DNA from: Eleftheria terrae
GTDB lineage: Bacteria; Pseudomonadota; Gammaproteobacteria; Burkholderiales; Burkholderiaceae_C
Direction of reading: 5' to 3'
Length of the DNA stretch: 64,000 nucleotides
Assembly (NCBI RefSeq): GCF_030419005.1
Contig: NZ_CP106951.1
Location: forward strand, 4,712,001 to 4,776,000
How positions within the stretch are numbered: the first letter of the stretch is position 1; each line of letters starts with the position of its first letter. Under the pieces are notes generated by a model. That model saw only the letters and a list, made by a program, of their open reading frames with translations. It was not told where the DNA came from and did not search any database. Made by a program: the position numbers and the translations under genes. Positions 9,713 to 21,266 of this stretch are shown piece by piece.

Positions 9713-10990
9713 ATGCCCCCTCCCGAGCTCTTGTTGCGCCAGCTGCTGGATGCAGCCATCACCAGCGCCCAGCCAGCCCGCTGCCTGGCGCCCTTCCTGC
9801 CGTCACCGCCGCGCGGCCGCACCCTGGTGCTGGGGGCCGGCAAGGCGAGCGCCGCCATGGCCGCTGCGGTGGAGCAGCTGTGGCCGGCGCAGGCGCCGCT
9901 GTCGGGGCTGGTGGTGACGCGTTACGGCCATGTGCCGCCGGGTGCCGGCGGCGGGCGCATCGAGATCGTCGAGGCGGCCCATCCGGTGCCCGACGCCGCT
10001 GGCGAGCGCGCCGCGCGGCGCATTGCCGAGCTGGCCGGTGGCCTGAGCGCCGACGACCTGGTGCTGTGCCTGATCTCGGGCGGCGGCTCGGCCCTGCTGT
10101 CACTGCCGGCCGAGGGCGTGTCGCTGGACGACAAGCGGGCCATTCACCAGGCCTTGCTGAAGAGCGGCGCCACCATCGCCGAGATGAACTGCGTGCGCAA
10201 GCACCTGTCGGCTCTCAAGGGCGGCCGGCTGGCCGCGCTTTGTGCGCCGGCCCGGGTGGTGACGCTGGCCATCTCCGATGTGCCGGGCGACGACCCGACG
10301 GTGATCGCCAGCGGCCCCACGGTGCCGGACCCGACGCGCTGCGAGGACGCCCTGGCCGTGCTCGAGCGCTGGCGCATCGAGCTGCCGCCGTCGCTGCGGG
10401 CGGCGCTGCAGTCGGGGCGGCTGGAAACGCCGAAGCCGGGCGATCCCCGCTTCGCCGGCCACCAGGTGCATGTGGTGGCCACGCCCCAGCAGGCCTTGCA
10501 GGCGGCGGCCGAGGCTGCCCGGGCGGCCGGGCTGCCGGCGCACATCCTGAGTGACGCCATCGAGGGCGAGTCGCAGGTGGTCGGCCAGGTGCACGCCGCG
10601 CTGGCGCGCCAGGTGGCGCGGCGCGGCCAGCCGTTCCAGCCGCCCTGCGTGATCCTGTCGGGCGGCGAGACGACCGTCACCGTCCGTCATGCCGGTGGCC
10701 GGGGCGGGCGGGCCACCGAGTTCCTGCTCGGCGCAGCCATCGCCCTGCAGGGCGAGCCGCGGGTGTGGATGCTGGCTGCCGACATCGACGGCATCGACGG
10801 CGTCGAACACCATGCCGGTGCCTGGTGGGGGCCGCACAGCTGGGCACAGGCGCTCGACGCCGGCCTGCAGCCGCGCGTCCAGCTCGACCGCAACGACAGC
10901 TTCGGCTTCTTCGAGGCCTTGCAGACGCTGGTGGTCACCGGGCCGACCTTCACCAACGTGAATGACTTTCGTGCCATCCTGGTGCTATAG
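9713..10990 (+). CDS. Glycerate 2-kinase, MOFRL/GckA type (often annotated hydroxypyruvate reductase TtuD)
   Basis: A 425-aa protein of the bacterial glycerate kinase class II family, which phosphorylates D-glycerate to 2-phosphoglycerate. The N-terminal DUF4147 half contains VLGAGKASAAMAAAVE, LCLISGGGSALLSLPAEGVSL and MNCVRKHLSALKGGRLA. The C-terminal MOFRL domain contains CVILSGGETTVTVR, GGRATEFLLGAAIAL and DIDGIDG. The ATG at 9713 is preceded by an in-frame TTG six codons earlier with no better support. The gene stands alone, so its pathway (glyoxylate, tartrate or serine degradation) cannot be deduced from neighbours. Confidence 0.93.
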   Translation: MPPPELLLRQLLDAAITSAQPARCLAPFLPSPPRGRTLVLGAGKASAAMAAAVEQLWPAQAPLSGLVVTRYGHVPPGAGGGRIEIVEAAHPVPDAAGERAARRIAELAGGLSADDLVLCLISGGGSALLSLPAEGVSLDDKRAIHQALLKSGATIAEMNCVRKHLSALKGGRLAALCAPARVVTLAISDVPGDDPTVIASGPTVPDPTRCEDALAVLERWRIELPPSLRAALQSGRLETPKPGDPRFAGHQVHVVATPQQALQAAAEAARAAGLPAHILSDAIEGESQVVGQVHAALARQVARRGQPFQPPCVILSGGETTVTVRHAGGRGGRATEFLLGAAIALQGEPRVWMLAADIDGIDGVEHHAGAWWGPHSWAQALDAGLQPRVQLDRNDSFGFFEALQTLVVTGPTFTNVNDFRAILVL

Positions 10991-11133
10991 GCGGGCTTGC
11001 GGCCGCACCGGGCGCTGACACCTGTTTACCGTTGGGTGGCGGACCCGGCCCTGCCCTTTCGGACGGCAGGGCACAATGCCGTGGCCGTGTTTGTATCGCT
11101 TCCTGTCTTTCCTTCACTTTTGAAACCGCGCGC

Positions 11134-13366
<2,233 letters not shown>

Positions 13367-13389
<23 letters not shown>

Positions 13390-13936
13390 GGCGCCTGCCT
13401 TGGGCCGGCGTGGCACCGCGCCGCTGCGCCATGTCCTCGCCCATTGCGCGCAGGGCGGCCGGCTCGAAGCGCGACACGGCGGCCGGATAGACCCATTCGT
13501 CCTCCACCCGCAGGTGCTCTTCGTAGATCGCCAGGAAGCGCTGCACCAGCTGCGTCGCCTCGGCATCGAACGGCCCCTGCCGGGCGTCGGCCACCGCCTG
13601 CAGCACCCGGCGCAGCTGGGCCCACAGCCCCTCCATGGCCCGATGGTCGGCCAGCAGCTGGCGGATCGCTTCGGCCAGGCGCGGCTCCGCGCCGGGCAGC
13701 AGCGCGGGAAAGACGTGGCGTTCCTCATCCTCGTGGTGATGCGGCGCGGCCCGGTCGAAGTAGCGCAGCACGTCGGCTGCTGCGTCGCGGGCGGCAGGGT
13801 CGTTGCCGTGCTGCTGCAGGTGCGGCCCCAGCCGCTGCAGCAGGCGCAGCGAGCGTCGCACCCGGTCGTGGCAGGCGGAGAGCATCTCGAAGGGCTGGTC
13901 GAAGCTGGCGGCAGGGCTGTGGAATCCGGGCAACAT
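13367..13936 (-). CDS. Hemerythrin-domain protein
   Basis: A 189-aa four-helix hemerythrin HHE-type protein. Likely di-iron ligands are the His in SACHDRVRRSL (about 23), the HHHEDEERHVFP cluster (about 69), DHRAMEGLW and EEHLRVEDEWVYP (H-x-x-x-E/D pattern). Such proteins bind O2, NO or oxidised iron; in Betaproteobacteria they often sit beside Fnr/Dnr-type regulators and nitrosative-stress genes. The ATG at 13936 has a strong site (CAGGAGGCACCGCG). It is divergent from a Crp/Fnr regulator with an FNR-like box 78 bp upstream of its start codon, suggesting induction at low oxygen or by NO. Confidence 0.9.
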
Positions 13937-14013
13937 CGCGGTGCCTCCTGGTGGGGGCGCGCCAGGGGCGCGGGGGGCGTGAAGCGATTGTGGCCGGCGC
14001 GCCACGCCGTCGC

Positions 14014-14027
14014 TTGACCTGGCTCAA
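14014..14027. promoter_or_regulatory. Candidate FNR/DNR box
   Basis: TTGACCTGGCTCAA matches the FNR consensus TTGAT-N4-ATCAA at 8 of 10 informative positions. It lies in the 265-bp region between the divergent hemerythrin and Crp/Fnr genes, at a spacing from the hemerythrin start (78 bp) that would permit activation around -41.5. Binding is inferred, not shown. Confidence 0.45.
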
Positions 14028-14201
14028 GCCGGCTGCGGACAGCTCCCGCCAGCGTGAGCGACCGCGTCGCCTGCAGGGACTTGCCGTGGCGGTGGAAGGC
14101 GGGACGCCGCCCGCGGCCGCACTGCGTCGGTTTCTTGAGCCAGCGCAACGTGGCCTGCCGGTGCTGCGGCGACAGTGGCGGCTCCTGTAGAGGAGCCTGT
14201 C

Positions 14202-14984
14202 GTGAGTACTGTCACCGTCATCCCACACGCCATTTCACCGCGCCCCTTGCGCCTGCCCACCGCTGCCGACGCCGCGGGCGGCCGGTCGATTCCCCTCGAC
14301 GCCCGCACCGCGCTGCTGCAGGCCGCGCTGCAGCCGGCCCGGGTCGCCCGGCTGGCGGCCCAGGCGATGGCAGAGCTGGCGCAGGAGCATCCCGTGGCCG
14401 CTTCCTGCCCCTTGTTCACCCGCCGCGACACGGCCCACAGCCTGTGGTTCGTGGCATCCGGGCAGGTGGCGCTCGGCACGCTGGCGCACGGCCGGCCGGT
14501 GCAGCAGACACGCCGGGTCGAGCCCGGGCAGTGGCTGGACGCCGCCAGCGCCTGGCTGCAGCGCCACTACCTGGAAGACGCCTGGGCGCAAGGCGATGCC
14601 TTGCTGTGGTCCTTCGACATCGAGCGACTGCGGGCCTGCTGCAACGAGCACCCCAGCCTCTCCGAAGGCCTGATCGCGGTGCTTGCGCAGCGCGTGCGTG
14701 AACTCACCGAGGGCACCCTGGGCCTGATGCTCAAGGACGCCGAGGCACGCTGCGCGACCTGGTTGCTGCAGCACGCCGAGCAGCGCCCGGGACCTGGCGG
14801 CACCGCCACGGTGCTGATGCGCGAGCGCAAGCGGGCCATCGCCTCCCAGCTGGCGGTGACGCCGGAGACGTTCTCGCGCGTGCTGCGCCAGCTGCGCGAG
14901 AAGCGGATCATCGAGGTCGAGGGCTACCTCGTGCGCGTGCTGGACCTGGCCGGCCTGCGCGAGATTGCCGACTGCGGTGCCTGA
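14202..14984 (+). CDS. Crp/Fnr-family transcriptional regulator
   Basis: A 260-aa regulator. An N-terminal cyclic-nucleotide-binding-like beta barrel (about residues 55-150, LWFVASGQVALGTL) joins a dimerisation helix and a Crp-type winged helix-turn-helix (about 205-245, AIASQLAVTPETFSRVLRQL). I see no N-terminal Cys cluster as in true FNR, so direct oxygen sensing by a 4Fe-4S centre is unlikely; a Dnr-like (haem/NO) or other sensor is possible. GTG start at 14202 with AGGAG six bases upstream. Divergent hemerythrin gene and an FNR-like box suggest it controls that gene. Confidence 0.9.
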   Translation: MSTVTVIPHAISPRPLRLPTAADAAGGRSIPLDARTALLQAALQPARVARLAAQAMAELAQEHPVAASCPLFTRRDTAHSLWFVASGQVALGTLAHGRPVQQTRRVEPGQWLDAASAWLQRHYLEDAWAQGDALLWSFDIERLRACCNEHPSLSEGLIAVLAQRVRELTEGTLGLMLKDAEARCATWLLQHAEQRPGPGGTATVLMRERKRAIASQLAVTPETFSRVLRQLREKRIIEVEGYLVRVLDLAGLREIADCGA

Positions 14985-15109
14985 TCCACCCGGCCGCATG
15001 CGGAGCAAGCCACTTTAGCGGCGGTATTACCGCGCATCCTAGGGTAAACCCGGGCTTGGGCCGCAGCGCGGCTGCCTAGCATTGCAGCCAAACGCTAGGA
15101 GGGTCCCCG

Positions 15110-16108
15110 ATGCCAACCCGTCGCCAGATGATGTCTGCGGCTGCCGGCCTGCTGCTGCCGTCGGTCTTGCCGTTGAGCCATGCCCAGGTCGCCGCGCCCG
15201 GTGCCAAGGCCGCCGGCAACGCGCCGCTGCCACGGCTGAAGATCTACATTCCGGCCAACACCGGGGGCGGCTGGGACCAGACCGGCCGCAGCCTGGGCGC
15301 CGCTCTGCAGGCGGCCCAGGCGGTGCAGCAGGTCGAGTACGAGAACAAGGGGGGCAAGGGCGGCACCGTCGGCCTGAGCGACTTCGTGGCCCGCCACGGC
15401 AGCGACCCCGCGGCGCTGCTGGTCGGCGGCATGGTGATGGTGGGCGCGCTCGCCGTCGCGCGCCAGGAGCAGGCCCTGCGGCAGGTGACGCCGGTGGCCC
15501 GCCTGACCAGTGACTACCTGGTGGTGGTGGTGCCGGCCAACGGCAAGATCAAGGACATCAAGGGGCTGGTGGCTGAACTGCGCCAGAACCTGCCCGGCAC
15601 GCCGGTGGCCGGTGGCTCGGCTGGCGGCGTGGATCACATGCTGGCCGGCATGATCGTGCGGTCGCTGCGGGTCGACCCGTCGGGCCTGCAGTACCGCCCC
15701 ACCAGCAGCGGCAAGGACGCCGTCGCCCTGCTGACCTCCGGCCAGGCCGCGTTCGGCATTTCGGGCTACAGCGAATTCAAGGCCGGCATCGAGGACAAGA
15801 CGCTGATCCCGCTGGCGGTCTCCTCGCGCAAGGCCTTGTTCGGCATTCCGTCGCTGCGTGAGCAGGGCATCGACACCGAACTGTCCAACTGGCGCGGCGT
15901 GTTCGCGCCGGCCAACCTGGAAGACGGCCAGAAGGTCGCGCTGAGGCAGGCAGTCATCCGCGCCACCGAGTCGGCCGCCTGGCGTCAGACGCTGCTCGAC
16001 AACAACTGGATGGGCTCGCTGCTGTACGGCAAGGAGTTCGAAGACTTCCTGGCCATCGAGCAGGGCATTGCCAGCGCTGTCACGCTGATGCTGAAGCTGA
16101 AGGCCTGA
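15110..16108 (+). CDS. Bug-family (TctC) tripartite tricarboxylate transporter receptor, orphan
   Basis: A 332-aa periplasmic solute-binding protein. The first ~27 residues form an export signal with a TRRQMM Tat-like start ending near SHAQ. The Bug fold follows: LKIYIPANTGGGWDQTGRSL (ligand loop 1), VEYENKGGKGGTVGLSDFV and GGSAGGVDHMLAG (loop 2). AGGAGG lies upstream of the ATG. No TctA/TctB membrane genes are nearby, so it is one of the orphan Bug proteins abundant in Burkholderiales. It may share a transporter elsewhere or act in sensing. Ligand unknown; carboxylates are usual. Confidence 0.93.
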   Translation: MPTRRQMMSAAAGLLLPSVLPLSHAQVAAPGAKAAGNAPLPRLKIYIPANTGGGWDQTGRSLGAALQAAQAVQQVEYENKGGKGGTVGLSDFVARHGSDPAALLVGGMVMVGALAVARQEQALRQVTPVARLTSDYLVVVVPANGKIKDIKGLVAELRQNLPGTPVAGGSAGGVDHMLAGMIVRSLRVDPSGLQYRPTSSGKDAVALLTSGQAAFGISGYSEFKAGIEDKTLIPLAVSSRKALFGIPSLREQGIDTELSNWRGVFAPANLEDGQKVALRQAVIRATESAAWRQTLLDNNWMGSLLYGKEFEDFLAIEQGIASAVTLMLKLKA

Positions 16109-16371
16109 CCGGCTCCCTGCCGCAGCACCGCCCGCCGCAGCAGAAGAGCCGGACGCAGGCGCCGGGCGCCTGCCATCGCAGCGCTGTTCATGGCTGGCGC
16201 ACGGGTGGTATTCGCACCGGCCGCCAGGCCGTTGCAGCAGGGCCGCCAGGCTGTCGCCTGCATCGCGGTGCGGCAGCCGGGCCCTGCCACGCGTCGATTC
16301 GCCCGGCCCGTGCAAGGGCGGCGGCGCAGGGGTATCGTTGGCCTCCTTTCAATTCGATGGAGGACCTCTGC

Positions 16372-16995
16372 ATGAAGCTCTACTACAGCCCGGGCGCCTG
16401 TTCGCTGTCACCGCACATCGCCCTCTATGAGGCGGGCCTGCCGTTCGACGCAGTGCTGGCCAGCACCAAGACGCACCAGCTGGCGGACGGCACCGACTAC
16501 TACACCATCAACCCGAAGGGCTACGTGCCGACGCTGGAGTTCGACGACGGCCAGCGCCTGACCGAAGGCCCGGCCATCGTGCAGTGGATCGCCGACCAGG
16601 TGCCCGACAAGCAACTCGCGCCGGCCGCCGGCACGATGGAGCGCTACCGCCTGATGGAGTGGCTCAACTTCATCACCACCGAGATCCACAAGACCTTCAG
16701 CCCGCTGTTCAACCCCGCCATGCCGGAGGAAGGCAAGGCGCTCATGCGCACCAAGCTGGGCGAGCGCTTCGCCTATGTCGACCGGCAGCTGGAGGGCCGC
16801 TCCTACCTGATGGGCGAGCAGTTCACGGTGGCCGACGCCTACCTGTTCGTGGTGTGCCGCTGGACGGTGCCGACCAAGGTCGACATCTCGTCCTTCAAGA
16901 ACCTGCAGGCCTTCGTCCAGCGGGTGGGAGAGCGGCCGGCAGTGCAACAGGCGCTGCAGGCCGAAGCGCAAGGCAACGCAGCCAACAAGGGGTGA
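16372..16995 (+). CDS. Glutathione S-transferase, beta class
   Basis: A 207-aa GST. The thioredoxin-like N-terminal domain has the bacterial beta-class catalytic Cys10 in SPGACSLSPH and the cis-Pro block PKGYVPTLEFDDG; an all-helical C-terminal domain with LMGEQFTVADAYLFV follows. It conjugates or reduces electrophiles with glutathione in the cytosol and is close to E. coli GstA in layout. The ATG at 16372 has GGAGG upstream (ATGGAGGACCTCTGC). Monocistronic; the 348 bp behind it contain no gene. Confidence 0.94.
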   Translation: MKLYYSPGACSLSPHIALYEAGLPFDAVLASTKTHQLADGTDYYTINPKGYVPTLEFDDGQRLTEGPAIVQWIADQVPDKQLAPAAGTMERYRLMEWLNFITTEIHKTFSPLFNPAMPEEGKALMRTKLGERFAYVDRQLEGRSYLMGEQFTVADAYLFVVCRWTVPTKVDISSFKNLQAFVQRVGERPAVQQALQAEAQGNAANKG

Positions 16996-17343
16996 AGCCC
17001 TCGCCGTGGCCAGGGCGGCCTGCCAGCCGCCGGGCCACGCGCCGCCGCAGGGCACTGGCGGTGGCCTGGCCTCGCGGCGGTGCGGCCAGCCAGGCTCGCT
17101 GCGCGCCACCGCTGCCGGCTGCGCTGGCAGGTGGCGGAGCACAAGGCCGCGGTGGTGCAAACGAGGCCGCCGGCCCTCGACCCGAGCCCTCCTGAATGCC
17201 GACCGCGGGCGCCTCCAGCCCGGTGCGCACCCAGCGCCGCCGCTTCGGACGGGCCACTGCAGCCCCCGGACATACCCGGAGACGGCCAGCCTGCTTCCCT
17301 CTATCTATACGAAAATACGCATACCTGATATTTGTGGGCTCAT
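16996..17343. other. Intergenic region, 348 bp
   Basis: GC-rich for the first ~290 bp with no coding signal I trust on either strand. The last ~50 bp before the LysR gene turn AT-rich and carry a LysR-type dyad (17306-17323). I see no terminator behind the GST gene. Confidence 0.6.
17306..17323. promoter_or_regulatory. Candidate LysR-type operator
   Basis: TATACG-AAAATA-CGCATA is a near-perfect dyad (one mismatch between arms) of the T-N11-A kind bound by LysR regulators. It sits 20 bp before the LysR start codon in the only AT-rich segment of the gap. Autoregulation is inferred. Confidence 0.35.
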
Positions 17344-18297
17344 ATGGCCGGCCGTGAGCATTTCGACAACATTGAGCTTCGTCTTGTCCGGGTCTTGCAC
17401 ACCTTGATCACCGAATGCAGCGTCTCCCGTGCCGCCTTGAAGCTCGACCTGTCGCAACCGGCGGTCAGTGCCCACCTGCGCCGGCTGCGCGAGGCCACCG
17501 GCGACTTGCTGCTGGTGCGCTCGGGCAACGGCATGGCGCCCACCCCGGTGGCGCTGGAGCTGATGTCCACCGCCGCCGAGCTGCTCGACCAGGCCGATCG
17601 CCTGTTCGGCCGCCAGCAGGCCAGCCGCGGCTTCGAGCCGGCGGCCAGCCAGGCGCTGTTTCGGGTCGCGGCGAGCGACTACCTGGATCCGCTGTTCCTG
17701 CCGCAGCTGGTGGCCACCGTGAAGCAGGCCGCCCCGGGCGTGCGGCTGGAACTGCTGCCGCTGTCGGCCGAGTTCGACGTGCAGCGCCGGCTGGTGTCCG
17801 GCGAGGTCGACCTGGTGGTGGGCAACTGGATGGCGCCGCCGGAAGACCTGCACCTGGGCCGGCTGATGACCGACGAGGTGGTCTGCCTGGTCGCCGAGGA
17901 CCATCCGGCCGTGCGCTCGCCACGTGGCTGGACGGCCGACAAATACCTGGCCTGCCAGCATGTGGCGCCCACCCCGCTGCACAACGGGCGCGACGCCCGC
18001 GGCGTGATCGACGCACACCTGCAGTCGCTCGGCCTGGAGCGGCAGGTGACGGTGCGCAGCGCCCATTTCGGGCAGATCCCGCAGATGGTGGCCGGCAGCC
18101 TGCTGGTGCTCACCACCGGGCGGCAGTTCTGCCAGCGCTACCTGGGGCAGCTGCCAGTCAAGATCGTGCGTTGCCCGGTCGCCTTTCCGCCGATGAACTA
18201 CTACCAGCTGTGGCACGACCGCACTCACCCGTCGGCCGCGCACCGCTGGTTCCGCGAGCGCGTGCGTGACGTCGCACGGGGCTTGACCAGCCGCTGA
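17344..18297 (+). CDS. LysR-family transcriptional regulator
   Basis: A 317-aa regulator. The N-terminal winged HTH (about residues 8-65) has the LysR pattern RVLHTLITECSVSRAALKLDLSQPAVSAHLRRLREATGDLLLVR. The effector-binding domain spans about 90-300 (FRVAASDYLDPLFLP and VDLVVGNWM). The ATG at 17344 is used; a TTG four codons earlier is in frame. It lies 45 bp upstream of guanine deaminase on the same strand, so it probably controls the purine cluster. Most LysR genes are divergent from their targets, so this tandem arrangement is less usual. Confidence 0.92.
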   Translation: MAGREHFDNIELRLVRVLHTLITECSVSRAALKLDLSQPAVSAHLRRLREATGDLLLVRSGNGMAPTPVALELMSTAAELLDQADRLFGRQQASRGFEPAASQALFRVAASDYLDPLFLPQLVATVKQAAPGVRLELLPLSAEFDVQRRLVSGEVDLVVGNWMAPPEDLHLGRLMTDEVVCLVAEDHPAVRSPRGWTADKYLACQHVAPTPLHNGRDARGVIDAHLQSLGLERQVTVRSAHFGQIPQMVAGSLLVLTTGRQFCQRYLGQLPVKIVRCPVAFPPMNYYQLWHDRTHPSAAHRWFRERVRDVARGLTSR

Positions 18298-18342
18298 CCG
18301 CAAGAACAAGGGGCGAGGAGCCCCGCACACAAGGCCTTCACG

Positions 18343-19686
18343 ATGAAACAACGCATCGCCCTGCGTGGCGACTTGCTGGACCTGACCGCCGATCCCGGCT
18401 GGCAGGTCGACCCCGGCGCCGCCGTGCGCTTCCGGCCCGACCACTGGCTGCTGGTCGACGAGCACGGCCGCATCCACGGCGCCTGCGCCGACGACGCAGG
18501 CGCCGACGCCTGGCTCGCCCCAGGCGGCCGGCGCATCGACTGCCGCGGCCAGCTCGTCACGCCGGGCTTCATCGACACCCATGTGCATGCCCCGCAGGTG
18601 GACGTGATCGCCAGCTTCGGCACCGAGCTGCTCGAATGGCTGAACACCTACACCTTCCCCGCCGAGCGCAAGTACGCGGACCCGGTACAGGCCGAGCGCG
18701 GCTCGGCCCTGTTCCTGGACGCGCTGCTGGCCTGCGGTACCACCTCGGCCCTGGTGTTCCCCACGGTGCACAAGGTCTCGGCCGAGGCGCTGTTCGGCGC
18801 GGCCGCGCAGCGCGGCATGCGCATCCTGGCCGGCAAGGTGCTGATGAACCGGCATGCGCCTGAGGGCCTGCTGGATGACGTCGACCAGTCCGAGCGCGAC
18901 TGCGTCGATCTGATCGAGCGCTGGCACGGCCGCGGCCGCGCCGGCTACGCGGTGACGCCGCGCTTCGCCGCCACCTCCACGCCGGAGCAGCTGGCAATGG
19001 CGGGGCGGCTGTGTGCGGCCCACCCCGGCGTCTACCTGCAGACGCATGTGGCCGAGAACCGGGCCGAGGTGCGCTGGATGGCGGAGCTGTTCCCCGAGGC
19101 CCGCAGCTACCTCGACATCTACGTGCGCCATGGCCTGATGAACGACCGGGCCGTGTTCGCCCACGGCATCTGGCTGGACGACACCGACCGTGCCGTGCTG
19201 CGCGAGGCGGGCGCGAGCATCGCCTTCTGCCCGTCGAGCAACATGTTCATCGGCTCCGGCCTGTTCGACTGGCGGCAGGCCGAGTCGCAGGGCGTGGCGG
19301 TGAACGTCGGCAGCGATGTGGGCGGCGGCACCTCGCTGTCGATGCTGCGCACGCTGGCCGACGGCTACAAGGTGCTGGCGCTGCAGGGCCAGAAGCTCAC
19401 CGCATGGAAGGCGCTGCATGCCGCCACGCTGGGCGCAGCCGAACAACTGAAGCTGGCCGATGAGATCGGAAGTTTGCGGCCCGGTACACTCGCCGACTTG
19501 GTGGTGTGGGACTGGGCTCAGGGACCGGTGGCGCAACGCCGGCATGAGGTGGCGCGCGATTTGCATGAGCGGGTCTTTGCCTGGATGACGCTCGGCGACG
19601 AGCGTTACGTGGCGTCCACCTGGGTGGCCGGCGAGGAGCGCTACCGCCGGCCCGGCCCCGCGGCCAGCCCCCTAGACCGCCCCTGA
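18343..19686 (+). CDS. guaD: Guanine deaminase
   Basis: Hydrolyses guanine to xanthine and ammonia. The 447-aa amidohydrolase carries the metal-binding motif PGFIDTHVHAPQ (His-x-His, about residue 78), HVAENRAEV (His in the next strand), FAHGIWLDD, and the guanine-deaminase-specific CPSSNMFIGSG and NVGSDVGGGTS (metal Asp). Length fits GuaD (about 440 aa). It lies between the LysR gene and the ABC importer genes; the ATPase gene starts 11 bp downstream, so it is operonic with the importer and would process imported guanine. Confidence 0.95.
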   Translation: MKQRIALRGDLLDLTADPGWQVDPGAAVRFRPDHWLLVDEHGRIHGACADDAGADAWLAPGGRRIDCRGQLVTPGFIDTHVHAPQVDVIASFGTELLEWLNTYTFPAERKYADPVQAERGSALFLDALLACGTTSALVFPTVHKVSAEALFGAAAQRGMRILAGKVLMNRHAPEGLLDDVDQSERDCVDLIERWHGRGRAGYAVTPRFAATSTPEQLAMAGRLCAAHPGVYLQTHVAENRAEVRWMAELFPEARSYLDIYVRHGLMNDRAVFAHGIWLDDTDRAVLREAGASIAFCPSSNMFIGSGLFDWRQAESQGVAVNVGSDVGGGTSLSMLRTLADGYKVLALQGQKLTAWKALHAATLGAAEQLKLADEIGSLRPGTLADLVVWDWAQGPVAQRRHEVARDLHERVFAWMTLGDERYVASTWVAGEERYRRPGPAASPLDRP

Positions 19687-19697
19687 GGCGTTTGGCG

Positions 19698-21266
19698 ATG
19701 CTCAGACTCGAACTCCACGACATCAGCAAGCAGTACCCGTCGGTGAAGGCGAACGACGGCGTGAACCTGAAGGTCGCGCCCGGCGAGATCCACGCGGTGC
19801 TCGGCGAAAACGGCGCCGGCAAGTCCACGCTGATGAAGATCATCTACGGCGCGGTGCGCCCGGACGCCGGCGAAATCCGCTGGAACGGGCAGTCGGTGCT
19901 GATCCGCAGCCCGCAAGAGGCCCGCCAGCTGGGCATCAGCATGGTGTTCCAGCATTTCTCGCTGTTCGACACCCTGAGCGCGGCCGAGAACGTCTGGCTC
20001 GGCCTGGACAAGGCGGGCTCGCTGGCCGAGGTGAGCCACCGCATCCGCGCCGTCTCCGGCCAATACGGCCTGGAGGTGGACCCCGAGCGGCCGGTGCACA
20101 CCCTCAGCGTCGGCGAGCGCCAGCGCGTGGAGATCGTGCGCGCGCTGCTGACGAACCCGCAGCTGCTGATCCTCGACGAGCCCACCTCGGTGCTCACGCC
20201 GCAGGCGGTCGAGAAGCTGTTCGTCACGCTGCGCCAGCTGGCCGCCGGCGGCTGCTCCATCCTCTACATCAGCCACAAGCTCGACGAGATCCGCACGCTG
20301 TGCCACCACTGCACCGTGCTGCGGGGCGGCCGGGTCACCGGCGAGGTCGACCCGTCGCAGGAGAGCAATGCCAGCCTGTCGCGCCTGATGATCGGCGCCG
20401 AGCCGCCGCAGCTGGTGCACCGCCCGCCCAAGACCGGGCCGGTGGCGCTGGGCGTGCAGGGCCTGTCGCTGCCGCGCTCGCACCCCTTCGGCACCGACCT
20501 GAAGTCGGTCGGCTTCGAGTTGCGTGGTGGCGAGATCCTGGGCGTGGCCGGCGTCTCGGGCAATGGCCAGCAGGAGCTGCTCGCCGCGCTGTCGGGCGAG
20601 GACCTGCGCGCGCCGCGCGGCAGCGTGCAGCTGTTTGGCCAGGACATCGCCCGCCATACGCCGCGGCGCCGCCGCGAGGCGGGCCTGCACTTCCTGCCCG
20701 AGGAGCGCCTGGGCCGCGGCGCCGTGCCCACCCTCTCGCTGGCCGAGAACACCTTGCTGACCCGCACCGAGAACGTGCGCGGCCCGGCCGGATGGGTACG
20801 GGTGGGCGCGGTGCGCGCGCTGGCCCAGCACCTGATCACCCGCTTCAACGTCAAGGCCGGCGGGCCCGATTCGGCGGCCAAGAGCCTGTCGGGCGGCAAC
20901 CTGCAGAAGTTCCTGGTCGGCCGCGAGATCGACGCGCAGCCGCGGGTGCTGATCGTCGCGCAGCCGACCTGGGGCGTGGACGTGGGCGCCGCCGCACAGA
21001 TCCGCGGCGAGCTGCTGAAGCTGCGCGACTCGGGTTGCGCGGTGCTGGTGGTCAGCGAGGAGCTGGACGAGTTGCTGGAGCTGAGCGACCGGCTGGTGGT
21101 GATCGCGCAGGGCCGGCTGTCGCCGTCCCTCCCCGCCTCGCAGGCCACCGTCGAGCAGCTCGGCGCCTGGATGAGCGGCCTGTGGCCGCAGGAGGGCGCC
21201 GATGCGGCGCCGAACGCGGGCAGCGAGCCGTCGTCCCGCCTGGAGAGGTCCCATGCTCAAGCTTGA
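19698..21266 (+). CDS. ABC transporter ATP-binding protein, nucleoside/nucleobase type (dual ATPase)
   Basis: A 522-aa protein with two fused ATPase domains, the layout of the CUT2-like RbsA/NupA/YufO group. Domain 1 has Walker A GENGAGKSTL (about residue 36), signature LSVGERQRVE and Walker B LLILDEPTSVL. Domain 2 has the usual degenerate P-loop GVSGNGQQELL and signature LSGGNLQKFLVG. GAGG precedes the ATG at 19698. The stop overlaps the first permease gene by 14 bp. With the two permeases and the BMP receptor it forms an importer for purine nucleosides or nucleobases; substrate class is inferred from the flanking deaminases. Confidence 0.95.
   Translation: MLRLELHDISKQYPSVKANDGVNLKVAPGEIHAVLGENGAGKSTLMKIIYGAVRPDAGEIRWNGQSVLIRSPQEARQLGISMVFQHFSLFDTLSAAENVWLGLDKAGSLAEVSHRIRAVSGQYGLEVDPERPVHTLSVGERQRVEIVRALLTNPQLLILDEPTSVLTPQAVEKLFVTLRQLAAGGCSILYISHKLDEIRTLCHHCTVLRGGRVTGEVDPSQESNASLSRLMIGAEPPQLVHRPPKTGPVALGVQGLSLPRSHPFGTDLKSVGFELRGGEILGVAGVSGNGQQELLAALSGEDLRAPRGSVQLFGQDIARHTPRRRREAGLHFLPEERLGRGAVPTLSLAENTLLTRTENVRGPAGWVRVGAVRALAQHLITRFNVKAGGPDSAAKSLSGGNLQKFLVGREIDAQPRVLIVAQPTWGVDVGAAAQIRGELLKLRDSGCAVLVVSEELDELLELSDRLVVIAQGRLSPSLPASQATVEQLGAWMSGLWPQEGADAAPNAGSEPSSRLERSHAQA

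Noticed and set aside
18298..18342. Purine riboswitch ahead of guaD
   Set aside because: The 45-bp gap is too short for a purine aptamer and contains no aptamer-like conserved loops.
17305..19566. 753-codon open frame on the minus strand across LysR and guaD
   Set aside because: Low-complexity His/Gln/Val-rich translation without motifs, opposite two well-supported genes.
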